From contig MU266348.1 in NCBI GenBank assembly GCA_021014945.1, positions 1-64,000 of the forward strand: 64,000 nt of DNA, written 5' to 3'. A program made the translations under genes and the position numbers. Positions 50,909 through 62,812 of the stretch are shown piece by piece. The notes under the pieces are model-generated. The model made no database searches. It had not been told where the DNA came from and saw only the letters and a program-made list of their open reading frames with translations. Positions within the stretch are counted from its first letter, which is position 1. Every line of letters starts with the position of its first letter. Source of the stretch: Leucogyrophana mollusca. Taxonomy: Eukaryota > Basidiomycota > Agaricomycetes > Boletales.

Positions 50909-51609
50909 ACTAATATCTACACGGCGAATTTGGGTTTCGGTGAGTACAGTCATCCAGATTCCGCGGGGGTATACTTGTAGAGGCAAATCAGTCTGTGAGA
51001 TGATTTTCTACCACAAGTTACAACTCGAGGGCATATATACGGTAGAAAATTAAAATTCGAAATAATTGTTATCCACCCTTGCGCCTCCTATAATCATCTC
51101 CTACTTATCAGGTGAATACAAAGCTGGTCAACTGATAACTCATATTGCCATTGGCAACAAGATGGTCAATACAACCGTAATATGCTGTCCGAAAGGACCC
51201 AGGAAGGATGGATTTTCGACCGGTCATTTAGAGGTTGTTGTATCTTCAGGTAAGCCACCCATACCCCCGAGTCCCTGAGAATTAGTCCTACCTGATGGTA
51301 GATTTTTACGGTAAGCCAGGAGAATCGAAAAACACAATCGAGAGGAGACGAGGAATCGAGCTAACCACATCGGATTGTGAATACGAGGGACTGAAGTAGA
51401 TGTCCACGACGATGAGCGACAGCGTCGGAAACAGGTTGACACTTCGAGTTTGTGGTATGACAGTCACAGAAAGCATAATGAAATATATATCAATAAAAAC
51501 ATTGCTAGTTATACAAGTTGACGATGCGTTGTCTGCTGAGTTAATCCGAATTATGTACCCGACCGGGTTGAGCATATCATATCATATCATACTGGTCGCA
51601 TGACTACCC
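50909..51609. other. intergenic, AT-rich
   Basis: No gene. Holds a short CATAT microsatellite at 51573-51590. Confidence 0.5.
51573..51590 (+). repeat. CATAT microsatellite
   Basis: Three perfect CATAT units plus CAT, just downstream of the clp1 stop. Confidence 0.8.
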
Positions 51610-52722
51610 TCACAGTGCAACACCTTTGCCTGTCGCAACTCCCAATGCGCCTAGCAGTACTTCCCATGCAATGTCCATCACGTCCCATAGCCGCTCGTCA
51701 AACACGCCCAGGGCGCAGACATTCCGCCAAAGTCCATTCACAGACATAGCATGCGCAAGGAGGGTCTGAGGTGTGTGCGCTGTTGCGAGACTAGTGGCGT
51801 ACTGTTTCACCGACCCAGTAGATGGGAGTGGTGAAGCGGAGAGGAGCGAGAGGGGGAGAGAAGATGAAGGGAGGAGCGAAGCAAGAAGATGATCTGCACG
51901 TTTCGTGTAGAGGAATGTTGAGAGCTGGGGGAAGGTCTCGGGAGAAGGTATGCACAGGGGCACAATTGGTACGTTTATCGACGCAGGTGAATTTTGCATA
52001 TCGGACGCCGATACAGGTATCGATGCAGGCAGGGTAGGAAGGCTGGCGCAGTTCGCGGCGAGGACGACGTTGTGCGTGGGGAACAAAGTCACACGGCGCT
52101 TTACAGCGGCGGACGAGGTGGACTGACGCGCGTAGACGGCGAGCATGTGTGTGGGGAGATCAGAGGATAGGTCGTTGATTATGATGGAAAGTTCTTTGGG
52201 AAGAACATTGGTGACGGGCTGGGCTTGGACACTTGAAAGGACGCGGAGCATTCTGAACATAAAAATAAGCGAGAGCTGATGATAGGGAGGGAAGCGCACT
52301 TACGCAGGCCCGAAGTGTTCTAGCCCTTCGCGGATATAATCCGGGTGGGTATTGCTATCCGTCAATTCGGGATCGACAGCTCTGAGCGTCTCCCTCGAGA
52401 CCTCACGGAACTCGGGGCGAGAGAGATATCGTGGTAGCAACACCGACTTGGTCTGCACCGATCCCGATGCGGAGACGTCGTGCATCTCAACGTCCACAGA
52501 CGGAGGGGGGTACTTTGACACTGCTTTCGTTTTCGTCCGTTGCTGTTGCTTCTTTGCGAGTTTGACAGCGTATTGCGGGTAGGATCCAGAAACGCGGGCA
52601 CGGCGGCGGCGAGAGGCTGCTTGGATTCCATTGCGGACTTTGGTAGTGGTGGTTGGGAGACGAATTGGTGGTGTGTTCTCGGAGTCGGCAAAGCGGGTGC
52701 GGTTGGATACTTGGAGGACCAT
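51610..52722 (-). CDS. clp1: Clp1-like protein (clampless1 family)
   Basis: Two exons (52304-52722 and 51610-52252) encode about 353 residues. The basic, disordered N terminus (MVLQVSNRTRFADSENTPPI ... SRRRRARVSG) is followed by the conserved core: DPELTDSNTHPDYIREGLEH, then MLRVLSSVQAQPVTNVLPKE, LPTHMLAVYARQ, RVTLFPTHNVVLAANCASLP and VPIVPLCIPSPETFPQLSTF followed by LYTKRADHLL. The C-terminal LWRNVCALGVFDERLWDVMD segment is also typical. In Coprinopsis, Clp1 is needed for clamp-cell formation and dikaryon development under the A mating-type pathway; in Ustilago it controls proliferation of the dikaryon. The name is based on family likeness. No mating-type genes are visible in this window. 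Confidence 0.85.
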
Positions 52723-54050
52723 TGTGAGCGAGGTTGGTTCGGGGAAGTAAAGTGTAGTGCGAGGAAGTAAGTTGGCGCTGGAGAAGTAAATGAGCTGACA
52801 GCGGTAGTAAGCCTGTGCGATAATCCTCAGGTGCGCTTGGTCGAGGCGAAACGACTCTTTGTCTGCGGCGGGGACTTATTCTTGGGAACCATGACGGTAA
52901 GAGCGCTCTGTTTATAAAGAGGGAACAGGAGAGAGCAATCAGACTTTCGTGACCATGCCCAGCGTGACTTGCGCAATCGAGCGTGACTGAAAAATTGCCT
53001 CATTAAGAATGTGTGTAACCCATATTTGGGAAAAACTGGACCCACATGGACCCACAGTAAAGCAATCGATCAAGCACTTCGCAACCTTTTGGCAATTTCG
53101 TGTGAGCGGTTCTTGTGCGTTCTGGTGAGTTGCAGTTTCGAGCTTGTTATTCGGTGGTTACGACAAGGCGGATGTGGCAGGCATGATTAATTGTTCTGTT
53201 GCGGCTGAAGATGCACGACAAGGATACCAGGTCAGTGGCCAGCACCAATAGAGACAAAAGTAACGGGCTCAAAAAACAATAAAGCGCGTATCATGCGGTC
53301 TGATTTCCTGGGGAAGCGTTGTATTATGCTGCGTCCCTGCTTCCGAGTCAGTTCCCTTGCTGTGGACGCGTCTTCAGGGAAATTAGCTAGGGGTAACTGT
53401 CATGGACGTATGCGGCACACTTCCGGGCGAACAAGGGTGTCTTGTGGTGTGATACACAACGTTAGGCCCCCTGAGCAATTCTGCAAGGCGAAATGCCGAA
53501 ATAGGATCCGCGATACCGCTGCCTCTTCTTGAACGTTCGGGGAATACTAGACTGAGCGAAAAACTGGAGCCCGCGCGACTAGCGCTCAGCAGTGGGGTGG
53601 TCGTGGCGGAATGTGACGTACGTTTATCTCTACTTGTGCCGCCGTGACCACACCTGCTCATACATTCGCTCTCTGCGTTGCCTTCAGCTGCGCAGGCGTT
53701 GTCCTTGGAGTTGGACCAAACCATGCCATTACCATGCTATGTACAATTTCATTACTGCAATACCGGCATACTATAGAACGACCATGGGACCGAATCAGGA
53801 TCGAATGCAGCCAAGAGAGCAATGCTCGCGTATACTTGGAAATGACGTCGACACCAGCCATGATGAGAGGTTGGTACCGCCTCGTAATGTGAAAGGTGTA
53901 GTCCTTTAACCCGAGGGAGAGACCTCGAAAGATAAACAGCACCTAAGCTATGGGCAGAACACCGAGGGCCTGCCGCAAAATCAATTTTGTGCGTGTAGGG
54001 CGATGCTTGACTTGGAGCGGAACTGGATAAAATTTACGAGACACGGTGCA
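52723..54050. other. intergenic
   Basis: About 1.3 kb with only overlapping shadow frames. No gene, repeat or RNA signal that I can support. Confidence 0.4.
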
Positions 54051-55754
54051 TCAAGGACCTTGAGCACATTTGGTCTCGTCCTCGAAGGACTTGGCGGGTG
54101 AGTGGTCTCTGAAACTACCCTTGAGTTCTTCACAGTTATTTCCGGCTTCGATATCGTCCGGACACGTGAAGGTGTCCATCTATTGATGCAAGGTGAGACC
54201 ACAATGACTGGACATCGGGTGGTTGAAACATACTTCCACATGAATATTTGTTTGAGGGCCGATAGTGGATATGGTACCAATGGCCGGGCTCTTTTCTGAT
54301 TTATTCCTTCGGAAAAGGAATGCTATTGTGCTCAGCCCGGTGGGGAACCTATGCTCACGGCTTGAGTTGTAGGAACCACGAATAGAAAAGGTAATGTTAC
54401 TGACGAACTCTGTCCCTCCTCGCTGTAGAAGTTTGCGAGTCGACGAACGATCCGGCATGCAACAATCTGTTGTCCAATACGTGAGACACCGTCCTAAAAG
54501 GGCTCCCGACGATGAATACTTGCCGTCGGGAAAATGGCTGCAGGAACGCCGAAGATACTAGTTATGGCTGGGTTCAGGTCGAGCAACATGAAAGTGGTAG
54601 CAAGGAGATTGGCTAAGAATCTAGAAGAGCCGTGTCTCAGCCATCGCGGTCATCCGTGAGGAGTCTTGCGAGATATACTCACGCAATGAAGAAATACGCG
54701 AGCCCGTCGCCGAAGAGCATTTTCACGAGCCTGCTCTGGAATTTTGCAAAACCTGCCCGGCGAGGAGCCCAGGCGAGCTTGTATGCGGCAAGGCAGAAGA
54801 CGGTGAAGTCAAAGCACATTGAGTAGATAAACAAGCCACCAAGGACTGTGGTGTTCCTTCGTACTATAGCACAGCCCGTACCAGGAACCCATACCGCTGT
54901 CAAGACTCCGCCTGAAGGATGATGTGAGCATGTTCATAAGCTTCAAAAGTAATGGCAATGTTACCCATCAGGATGAGGGGCCAATGACCAAGGATAATCA
55001 CTACCACGAGACCAATGATCCACTTATTCTGCACCCAAATGGCGACCCTACAAGCAGAAAGTCATAGCTGTGAGTGGGCGGGTGTAGGAGAAGAAACGCT
55101 TCCTTATACTCACACACGAAGAGCTAGGTTGATACTCGCAAACCCGCAAGCGGCGTTCCCAACAAACTGCGTCTCCACTTAACCCAACGCTGTCCAGCCA
55201 GGTAGCAGAGTGAACTGACCTCCGTAAAAGTATACAATGCTTGACAATTAAGTTGGCTGTGGGGACGCGATTGGAGCGTTTGAGTTCGAGCGGGTGAGAG
55301 GACACTAGATCACTTACGCTGGTGGTTGGATAGCTAACATACTGCAGGGAGAGTTAGGTCACCTCTTGACGGGAAACGAAGATGGTACTCGCATTCCGAT
55401 TATTGAGGCTAACATACAGTAGCGACCAAGAAAATAGAAAACCTGGGTCGCATTGATCAGCGAGAACGAGCGGGGCGAAGCGATAGAGCTTGGTTACCAA
55501 GGGCCAACGAAAATGCTTCCTCCCAGAAAAGATAGCCCAGTCAAAGTCCAGCGAGATGACGAACTCCCATCTGTCGCATCGATGAGTGAAGTACGGATGA
55601 TCCCTGTCATATGCCATACACATAGATGCCAAGGAGGGCATACATGAACTTGATGAAAATCTCTGCAAGGTGGTCAGGGGCCGTGCGAAGAGCGTCTCGA
55701 ATGCCTCGTACCGGAGTCCTTCTCAACCACCTCTGGTGACTGCCAGACCACCAT
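54051..55754 (-). CDS. multi-pass integral membrane protein, tandem copy A
   Basis: About ten exons encode roughly 330 residues. It starts MVVWQSPEVVEKDSEIFIKF, then MYALLGIYVWEFVISLDFDW, KHFRWPLVFYFLGRYCM, MLAIQPPAQLNCQALYTFTE, AVWVPGTGCAIVRRNTTVLG, CFDFTVFCLAAYKLAWAPRR, LFGDGLAYFFIAFLANLLAT and NPAITSIFGVPAAIFPT, then VACRIVRRLANFY. This gives about seven hydrophobic segments and a Cys-containing outer loop, a family greatly expanded in mushrooms and without a known function. The tail ends DDIEAGNNCEEL ... FEDETKCAQGP. A 54-nt intron at 54180-54233 has no counterpart in copy B, which is about 1 kb to the right. Confidence 0.87.
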
Positions 55755-56787
55755 TGCTAGGAGTTTTACACTGTCGACCAAGAGCGAATAAGAACAGGAG
55801 AGAAGAAGGCAAGGGACAGACGAGGCCAAGAAGTCGCCGACCCTGTGGCAAGTAGTAGGCGAGTACCAATTCGGGTCACTCGCGGCCCCCAATTGGCAAA
55901 TGCAAGCAGCAACTCATCTTATTTCGGCCTCACCAAGATTTTTTTGTTGCGCTACAAGAGAGAGGAAAAGAAACTCTAAAATTATTTACTGCAACAAGCA
56001 GTATAGACTGCTGAGACGTGGTGCTGCCCTACGGTAACCTATAGAGAGCTGTATGTACGTAAAGCAAGTCAAAGAATACAGGACAAATAGCAGAATAGTC
56101 GACGGGAGTAAGATTGTGAGCAACGCCCGAGGTTGTCACTCGTCAATCTCCGATCGCGACGCGACGATGTGCATGGGAGGGAGGCACTCTTGTATTGAAA
56201 CCCACGCAGGAACTATTCTCTCATAGGCAGTCCAAATTCTCAGATGAAGATAGTCGTCCCTTCTAGCAACAATCTCGAGGAACAATTTCGAGGACAGACC
56301 CAGGTCAACTGTAGCAACTTAACTGGCGCGCGGTTGGAACTTCAGATTTCAGCCAATGTGATATAGCTGTGATATGGACTGATCATAATCGCGAGAAAGG
56401 CGGCTCTTAAACGACTTCGTTACTGGACGTGCAAGCATCCCACCTCCAACGTTCGATGTCCAAAATCGAGAGCACTGGCCTCCATTGAGAAGTTGACAGA
56501 GTCTCAGTAGTAGCGACAAATAATCGGATCCAGCAATTAGCATGCCATGACTGAAACGTAAAGAGCGGTTTACTGTATAAACGAGTGTGGGGTAGAATGT
56601 TTATGATAACGGTAAGTAAATTATCGCAATGCCTATGTGTGCTTGGAAGCTGCGTTGTTATGATCGCAAGACGTTGGTGCGACCTTTTTTGCTAGGATTT
56701 ATCTAATGTTTGAAAGTACCAACCGTGTAGGTAGATGTCCAAAAGACCTCTTCCCAGAGTCAGACCGGATGAGAGAGGAAATGCCCT
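55755..56787. other. spacer between tandem membrane-protein genes
   Basis: No gene seen. The spacer does not appear to contain a third copy. Confidence 0.45.
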
Positions 56788-58443
56788 TCAAAGACCTCGG
56801 GCCCGCTTTGTTTCGTCCTCAAAGGAATCAACAAAAGACTGGTCCTTGAAGTCTCCATCAAGCTTTTTGTCAATAGCAGCTTCGAGATCCTCCGCATGCG
56901 TAAAAGTCTCCATCTCAACATGAATGTTCGTCCGGGGGACCGGGGTCGACACTGTACCCATGCCTGTGCGGGTCACGCCAGTAGTGTTGCGGAAAGCAAG
57001 GCCGACTACGCTCTGCCCAGGTGCCGATCTACAAGCGCGCCTGTCGTCAAAGGTGGTAAAGTAGAGGGTGAGGCCACTTACACTTGTTGCTCGTCTTCGT
57101 TGTAGAAGTTCGAAAGTCGGCGAACGACCCTACACGCGACAATCTTCGGCAAAGTACATGAGACACCTGCATAAAACCACTCCATGGAAATTGGACTCAC
57201 CGTTGGGAAGATGGCAGCGGGGACACCAAAGATACTTGTTATGGCTGGGTTCAAGTCGAGTAACATAAAGATAGTAGCAAGAAGGTTGGCTAAGAAGCTG
57301 ACGAAAGATATGTCAGCTATCGGCGTTTGGAATGAGACTCGAGACAAATGTGCTCACGCGATGAAGAAGTATACAAGGCCATCGCCAAAGAGCATTTTCA
57401 TGAGCCTGCTCTGAAATTTCGCGATACCTGCCCGGCGCGGAGCCCAGGCGAGCTTGTAAGCAGCAAGGCAGAGAACAGTGAAGTCGAAGCACATGGAGTA
57501 TATAAACAAGCCTCCAAGGACTGCATTGTCCCTCTTGACGATTGCGCAACCAGAGCCAGGAACCCATGCAGCCGTGAGAAGACCACCTGAACAATGAAGT
57601 GAGCACGCTTATTATCCTAAGTGTCCAGTGATAACCTTACCCATCAGGATGAGCGGCCAGTGCCCAAGGATGATCAGCACAACAAGGCCGATGATCCACT
57701 TGTTCTGCGACCAAATTGCAACCCTACGGGCAGGCAAGCACACAGTCGCAACAGTGAGCAGCTGAGGCACGGGACAAATGTCGCCGTCTGAAACTTACGC
57801 GCGAAGAGCCAGATTGATGCTGGCAAAGCCGCATGCAGCATTCCCGACAAACTTAAGTACGTCCCAGTTCCATATCAGCGATATCGAAAAATCCGAGCGT
57901 CGGGGGCGCTGACCTCAGTGAAAGTGTATAATGCTTGGCAGTTGACTTGGCTGCGAAGATGCACCAAGACAATAGACCGTAAGCTCGTGAAGGGGGTGGC
58001 ATTATGATACATACCTCGGCGGTTCGATGGCTAGCATTCTAAAGAGTCCGTTAGAGACGGCATTTCTAGGTGATGACAAAACCTACATTCCAATGATAGA
58101 AAACATCATACAGTAGCGGCCAGCAAAATAGAAAATCTGAGTCCGCGCAATCAGCAAAAATCATCGAGGCAGGAAAGAGTCGATACCAAAGGCCAGCGAA
58201 ACTTCTTTTTACCAGTCCAAACAGCCCAGTCAAAATCCAACGAGATGAAGAACTCCCATCTGTTGCCTGTGAGTAAGATTCGGATGATTCCCCTCGCAAC
58301 ACCTACACATAGACACCAAGGAGCGCATGCATTAACTTGACAAAAATCACTGCGAGTAGGTCAGAAGCCAAGTACAGCACTGCATAAGGATGGCTCTTAC
58401 AGGCATCCTTCTCGATCTCATCTGGAGATTGCCAGTCGACCAT
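56788..58443 (-). CDS. multi-pass integral membrane protein, tandem copy B
   Basis: Same architecture as copy A: MVDWQSPDEIEKDALIFVKL, then LLGVYVWEFFISLDFDWAVW, FRWPLIFYFAGRY, MLAIEPPSQVNCQALYTFTE, AAWVPGSGCAIVKRDNAVLG, CFDFTVLCLAAYKLAWAPRR, LFGDGLVYFFIAFLANLLAT and NPAITSIFGVPAAIFPT, then VACRVVRRLSNFYNEDEQ. The cytosolic tail RTNIHVEMETFTHAEDLEAA continues KKLDGDFKDQSFVDSFEDE and ends KRARGL. Identity to copy A is high in the membrane core and lower in the tail. Exon borders in the core match copy A. The tail is uninterrupted here where copy A has an extra intron. Confidence 0.87.
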
Positions 58444-59655
58444 CGCGAATAGATGCTTGAACCTTCGGTCGGGGGGGAATGGAGGAAGGAGAGGGATATC
58501 AGCGTTGACTGGGTGTTTTATTCCCGTGGACTATAACTGATTGCACAAACTCAGCTGATATGAAGCCTCCATCCGTGTTAGTTTTAACCTTCGTGTCAGA
58601 TCCCCAGAAACGACAAGACCAGTAGCGTGTTAGGTAGCGAGGCACTCACGCCCACTCGGAATCCGATGTGGCTCTGCGACCAGTTTCTGATGCGCTCCTT
58701 TCGTTCAAGGTTGCTTCCTTGCGACCCTTCTAGACAGGTGGAATTGGCAACCTTAACTGTAATCAGGCCCAGCGTGTGCGAGATGAAGTGACGCGGAATG
58801 CTTCAATTCCAATACGACAGCTTCCACTCTTGAGTACGACACATATCCAAGAGCATCGTCGCACCGGTGCCGCACCTGTTGGACGTGAAACAAATGAAAT
58901 CATTCACTTCAAGCACCCGTACCGGGCGAAAAACCAGGAAAGACCCCAAGAACCATTGCGCGACAACAGATCATTTCTTTAAATGGCAATCAACCATATC
59001 TGTCGGTCAGGTCCACTTCGCCGACTGCTGCTGATCGATCATGTAGATCCGAACTCCAACAGATCCGAACAACGCCAGACTCCACCCTGCTGTTGCGATA
59101 TCGCGATGGCATGGAGTGCTGAGTTTAAGCACGCATTGAGTACTGAGCGATTTGTCTTCCCCGCTGCCGGTGTCGTCCCAACTGGCGCTAGCTCGAAGTT
59201 TATTTAGTGGTTGTCGCCACGATCAGTAGTTCTGCTAGCGGAAAGAACGACAGCGGCACCTCTCAAGGGGTACCTGAGACTGTGTATACTTGCGGTAAGA
59301 CTTTCACAGGATATGCTGTCGTCTGTGAAGTGCCAATTGCAGCCAGGAAATTTGTGCGCTCCCTTTCTCTCTTCGTAATACCGGTTTGGTTGAGCGCCAC
59401 GAGCACGAGACCAGCATACACGAGAGGTTGGACGAAGGAGATACTATGGAGAAGTGCTGGGCTAGTATATAGCCTCTCGCCTCCTCTCGCCCGGAATGAT
59501 CATGAAGTGTATCCTCCGGACATGGTAACTTTTAAGCTCTTGCTCCTTCTTGAGAACCAGGGGTCACGTGCTCCCGTCGCGATCACATGACCGTTGAAAC
59601 CGCGACGTGACCTCCGACCTCTGACCGTCTTTGACTTTCCTTGCTACCGGCGACC
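58444..59655. other. intergenic
   Basis: No supported gene. A short minus-strand hydrophobic segment near 59370-59460 could be a decayed fragment, but is too short to assign. Confidence 0.35.
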
Positions 59656-62600
59656 ATGTCGACCACGACACAAATATTGTTTAATTCGCCCGCGTTACAC
59701 TCTTTGAAACGCGACCAGCTTGTAAAGTTATGCAAGATCCATTCTCTTAAAGCGTCAGGGAAGAACAAGGATATAATCGCCAGACTACAGCTCCATGCAC
59801 GTACCTTGCCCGCCGAGTCCCTTCTCGACACCGGCGAGGGTCAGGAAGAGGTGGAAAATAACGAGGAAGGAGTGAGTAGGGCGCCGAGGCCGAGCGAGCA
59901 GTGGGAGGTCGTGATGGATAGTATTGTTGAAGTAGACGAGGACAGTCAATCCACGCTCAGAAGCAGATCAGCGATCAACAATACACAAAGCGGCGAGTTT
60001 GGAACCGCCGGTCCTAGCACTAAATGTACGTTCCCTAATTTTATTAGGATTTTCCACTTACGGATCAATTCAGCCTCGAGCGTAACGTCCTCCATCAGAG
60101 CAATAGCTTCCTCCCTTGGCCTCAAGCGTACAAAACCAGATATCGTCGCGCCCCCACTCCCTGAATTCCCCCCACCAACACCACCACCACCCGAACCTGT
60201 GGAGCCTATCCCAGGCCATCCTCACCTCCCAGGCCTCCCTGCTCCCTCAAACGCCCGCCTCAGCATGACACAGGCTCCTACCACAACAACAATCCGCCTC
60301 ATCTCCTCTTCCTCCGGCCACAGTGCAAATCCCGATCTGTTGCTCTCCCCACCCAGGCTCAAGCCGTTTGCGACGACATTTGATTTGGTCCCGCCTACGC
60401 CTGGGAAAGGCGCTGCATGGCCGATGTCTCCGGGGGAGGTAGAGAGGGAGATCTATCCTGCCATACCAACTTTTGGTGCGCTTTACAATGCAGATGACGG
60501 AGAGGAAGACATGGATATCGACGATGCAATCCCAGGGGGGATGAATATGAGTACTACACTGAACACAACGGTGCCGTCGATCCAGACCGACGTCTTTTCC
60601 CCAGGCCCCTCACAGCAACAAGAACGACCGATCCCGCGCTCGCCCGCCTCCACCAACCTCACAGCTCCCAAACCCGCTCCCTTCATATTCGGCTCTCCCT
60701 TGCCCCAAAACAACCTCTCCAATACCCAATTCCGTTCAGCGGCTCAAAGTGTGCTGGACGAAATGAATAAACGTCTTGCCGACGAGGGTGTACAGGGTCT
60801 TAATCTTGATGTACTTGAACGGAAACGTAAGTCAGGTCTGGGCGAAGACGGGGCGGAGGTAGGAGAAGGGACACGGGGGAGTTCGAGCGTCACTGCGATG
60901 TTCGAGAAGGCGCACCAGAGGGAGTTCGAGAGAATGGAGTCGATTACGGGGCACTATGCGGCTAGGAGGGGGAGTCCGGTTCGTGGTGAGACATCACAGT
61001 CGGTACTCGGGAAGAAGCGCAAGTCTACCGTAGGCCAGGAGCCGATTTTACCGAAGAAGAGAAAATCGAGTGTCGTGATTGCGAAGAACAGGGGGGAGAG
61101 GAAGTCGAGTGTTGTTGTGCCGAAGCGGGTGCCAAGTACTGGTGCGTCAGGGATAGTGGCAGATGCTACCGCGCCGGGGCGTGTAAAGAAGGTTATTCCT
61201 GGTGGGTTTAATGATGACGACGAGGATGAGGAGGACGAGGAAGAGAGGGTTGTTGACAGACGTGCGTCAAAACGTCCTCGGTTTGACGCAGAGAGCGGTC
61301 AAGAAGTCGCCCAGCAAGGGGCCGTTGACCCTACTCCAGAGAAAAGCGACCACGACCAAGGCGGAGAAAACGAGAACGCAGAGACAGAAGAAGCTCGAAA
61401 CCAGAAAGAACGGGATGCTATACGCCGACGTCTCGATTATAACAGGGCGAAGAGGAGGAGTAGCATGGGGAGGCCGAGTCTTGGCGGTAAGGCGATGCGT
61501 GAGTGTTCTCTGTTGCGAATGCGGAACGCAGCTCTTGTTCTGATTGTGTCGCATTCCACGCGTTTTTCTAATATCGCTAATCATCGTTTTGATTCACACA
61601 GAAAAACCGAAACCCACACGATTCGGTTTCTTGTCCTCTGCAAAGAGTCTCGTGCAGAATGTGTGGAACCGCGGCGCTGGAACTTCGAAGGCCGCTGCGC
61701 CATCATCGGGTGCAGCAGCAGCATCGAATGGGACTTTGAAGTCAAAAGGCGGTCCGTCGTCGAATATACCCGTGGCGAAGAGTGTTGTCCCTGGAGCGTC
61801 CATCGCGAAACGCGACCCGTCTTCAGCTTCGTCGGGGAGCCTGAAACCACGCGTGCCGAGCTCGTCTTCGTCCACGAGGTCACCTATTCCGCCGTTTGGC
61901 GGGCCAGGAACGGTGTCTAAATCCCGCACAGGTTCCAAAGCGCCGGATATTGCAGGTACGATGTCTAGGGCACCGAGTATTGCTGGTGCAGGATCGAGAG
62001 CCCCCAGCATTGCGGGGAAGACGAGCATCGCTGGTCCAGTGTCGTCTCTAGGAATGAGAGGTAGTGTGGTTGGGAGTGGCATTTCCTCTTCCTCAATGGG
62101 GACGCGGAGGAGCACGCTCATGGCTCCCACTGCCAGCTCTCTTGCGAAGGCACCTAGCGGGTCCCTTGCGAAACTGCCCGCCGCCGGCTCCAGCTCGCTG
62201 GCGAAGGCATCTGCTCCTAGTTCTAGCACCTTGGAGAAGAAAGGGCAGCCGATGTCCCGGTTACCTGTGCCTCGTGGCCAGACCACGGGCACACCGCTGC
62301 AAACGGAGAAGGAAAAGACCACCACAAACGACGCGGTTTCCCCTCGAGGGAAGATATTTAGCCAGCCCTTGATGAGCCCACTCGGGCATCCCTCATTCGG
62401 TGCTGCAGCTGCCACGTTAGTACCTGAATCAAGCTCAAACTCAGAGGGTCCAAGTCCAGCAACGGCAGGCCCTAGTTCAGCCACAACGAAACCACCCATA
62501 CCCCCCAAACCGAAAATCCTTCCCGGCCGTCGACCTCGGATCTCACGATCGAAGGTGATTGCTAAATTGGCAGAACAACGGGCTGGAGCTTCAAGTACGG

Positions 62601-62812
62601 GCGCAGTTGTGGGGAAGACGCGTTCGAGTATGGGCGGCGGGAAGATTCGATCGAGTATGGGCGCCGGTGCCGGGAAGAGGAGCATGGGTGGTGGAGCGGC
62701 TGGAGGTGATGTGTTGATGAGCGCGAAAAGGAGAGCAAGGCAGAGTGAGTATTCGAGGAGGAAGAGCGTCAAGGTTAGCGGGGCTGGGGGCTCGATGGAC
62801 ACGGACGAGTAG
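59656..62812 (+). CDS. SAP-domain nuclear protein, large and disordered
   Basis: Three exons (59656-60027, 60076-61500, about 61603-62812) encode close to 1000 residues. Residues 10-45 are a SAP domain (LHSLKRDQLVKLCKIHSLKA followed by GKNKDIIARLQLH), a helix-turn-helix DNA-binding module of chromatin and chromosome-associated proteins. The rest is mostly low complexity: Pro-rich segments, acidic DDDEDEEDEEE, basic KKRKSS-type patches likely to act as nuclear signals, a conserved-looking TRFGFLSSAKSLVQNVWNR segment after the second intron, and Ser/Ala repeats of the form SRAPSIAG and RSSMGGG. SAP plus basic repeats recalls NuSAP-type spindle or chromosome proteins, but that link is an inference. 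The first intron (48 nt) is stop-free and in frame. Confidence 0.85.
61937..62040 (+). repeat. coding repeat encoding S(R/K)AP(S/D)IAG units
   Basis: Three near-copies of an octapeptide (SKAPDIAG, SRAPSIAG, SRAPSIAG), with linker residues, lie in the third exon of the SAP-domain gene. Confidence 0.8.
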
